Part shown: positions 63,568 to 64,000 of the stretch, in pieces | How the letters are laid out: each line of letters starts with the position of its first letter | How positions within the stretch are numbered: the first letter of the stretch is position 1 | Program-made: the position numbers and the translations under genes | Source of the DNA: Rothia amarae | GTDB lineage: Bacteria > Actinomycetota > Actinomycetes > Actinomycetales > Micrococcaceae | Reading direction: 5' to 3' | DNA: 64,000 bases | Assembly: GCF_014705945.2 (NCBI RefSeq) | Contig: NZ_CP061538.1 | Location: 1,426,001-1,490,000, forward strand | The notes under the pieces: model-generated | Seen by the model: the letters and a program-made list of their open reading frames with translations, nothing else | Told to the model about the DNA's origin: nothing | Databases searched by the model: none

Positions 63568-64000
63568 ATGACCGTGAACATTGAACGGGTTGGTTTTGCA
63601 CCCGATTTTGTAGATTATGTTGAAGCGCTAGAACTTCAGCAAAAAGTACATGCGAAGGTGGCTGCCCAGGAACAGCAAAACACCGTTCTCTTGCTAGAAC
63701 ATGAGTCAGTTATTACAGCCGGTAAACGCACCGAAGACCACGAGTACCCGCAGGATTCCTCCACGCGCGTCGTCAAAATTGACCGCGGCGGTAAACTCAC
63801 CTGGCATGGTCCCGGACAACTCGTGGGCTACCCCATCGTGCGCCTGCCCGAGCCAATTGACGTAGTGAAATACGTTCGCATTATTGAAGAAATTTTGATC
63901 AATGTGCTAGCTTCGCTAGATATTCACGCCGAGCGGGTCGAAGGTCGCAGCGGTGTGTGGATGGTCGGTAAAAATGGTGAGCAAGATAAGAAGATTGCCG
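63568..64000 (+). CDS. lipB: Octanoyl-[acyl-carrier-protein]-protein octanoyltransferase LipB (3' end outside window)
   Basis: LipB moves octanoate from acyl carrier protein to the lipoyl domains of E2 and similar proteins, before LipA inserts sulfur. The 144 visible codons include LEHESVITAGKR, the signature RGGKLTWHGPGQLVGYPI and GRSGVWM. The active Cys and Lys region lies past the window. The ATG follows AGGG by seven bases. The E2 gene 2 kb upstream encodes its substrate. Confidence 0.95.
   Translation, partial: MTVNIERVGFAPDFVDYVEALELQQKVHAKVAAQEQQNTVLLLEHESVITAGKRTEDHEYPQDSSTRVVKIDRGGKLTWHGPGQLVGYPIVRLPEPIDVVKYVRIIEEILINVLASLDIHAERVEGRSGVWMVGKNGEQDKKIA

Overview
The window reads as the core chromosome of a moderate-GC member of the Micrococcaceae (Actinomycetota), most probably Rothia or a close relative. 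This rests on four things: actinobacteria-only families (SepH, DUF3159, DUF3710, DUF3093, DUF4193, DUF4192, DUF5998, DUF7455), a fused CydDC exporter, an HrdB-type sigma factor with a long Lys/Ala and acidic N-terminus, and base composition by eye well below that of Arthrobacter or Micrococcus. The genus is inference; the phylum is well supported. I see no insertion sequence, phage, integrase or CRISPR array.

Layout. 1-1.8 kb: riboflavin operon start, with an FMN riboswitch, a PnuC-type riboflavin transporter (ribM) and ribD running off the left edge. 1.8-7.8 kb: a TPR protein, rpe, then the coupled def-fmt-rsmB block behind a lone PD-(D/E)XK nuclease. 7.8-8.4 kb: tRNA-Gly, Val, Cys and a second identical Gly. 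8.6-18 kb: zapE, ybaK, an alpha/beta hydrolase, msrB, RNase D, a Rieske lipoprotein, dxs, an orphan adenine methyltransferase and mug. 18-30 kb: aconitase, a TrmA/RlmD-type RNA methyltransferase, a KimA-like potassium permease divergent from two TrkA/CeoBC RCK genes, then DUF3159, an OB-fold protein, DUF3710, dut, DUF3093 and DUF4193. This order closely follows, from memory, Mycobacterium tuberculosis Rv2689c-Rv2699c.

30-38 kb: sepH (cell division), a one-pass membrane protein with a Pro/Ala/Thr-rich outer part, a phosphodiesterase, DUF5998, a GNAT/acyl-CoA-synthetase fusion and a frameshifted cell-wall protein remnant. 38.7-53 kb: topoisomerase IV parC, the cydA-cydB-cydDC oxidase operon, mdh, topoisomerase IV parE (TTG start), a DUF7455 zinc peptide and sigA. 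53-64 kb: DUF4192, PAC2, pepA, lpdA, a two-lipoyl E2, a four-helix membrane protein, a membrane pseudokinase and lipB running off the right edge. Aconitase, malate dehydrogenase, E3, E2 and LipB supply parts of the TCA cycle and of lipoylation.

The most interesting signals are small or regulatory: a possible 37-residue membrane peptide whose stop overlaps the start of the KimA-like permease; an 11-bp inverted repeat in the aconitase leader; a hairpin that would bury the ybaK ribosome-binding site; a repeated TCATATT element upstream of pepA and lpdA; a pseudokinase lacking HRD and DFG residues; and a decaying LPXTG-like gene. No complete undescribed multi-gene defence or biosynthetic system is visible.
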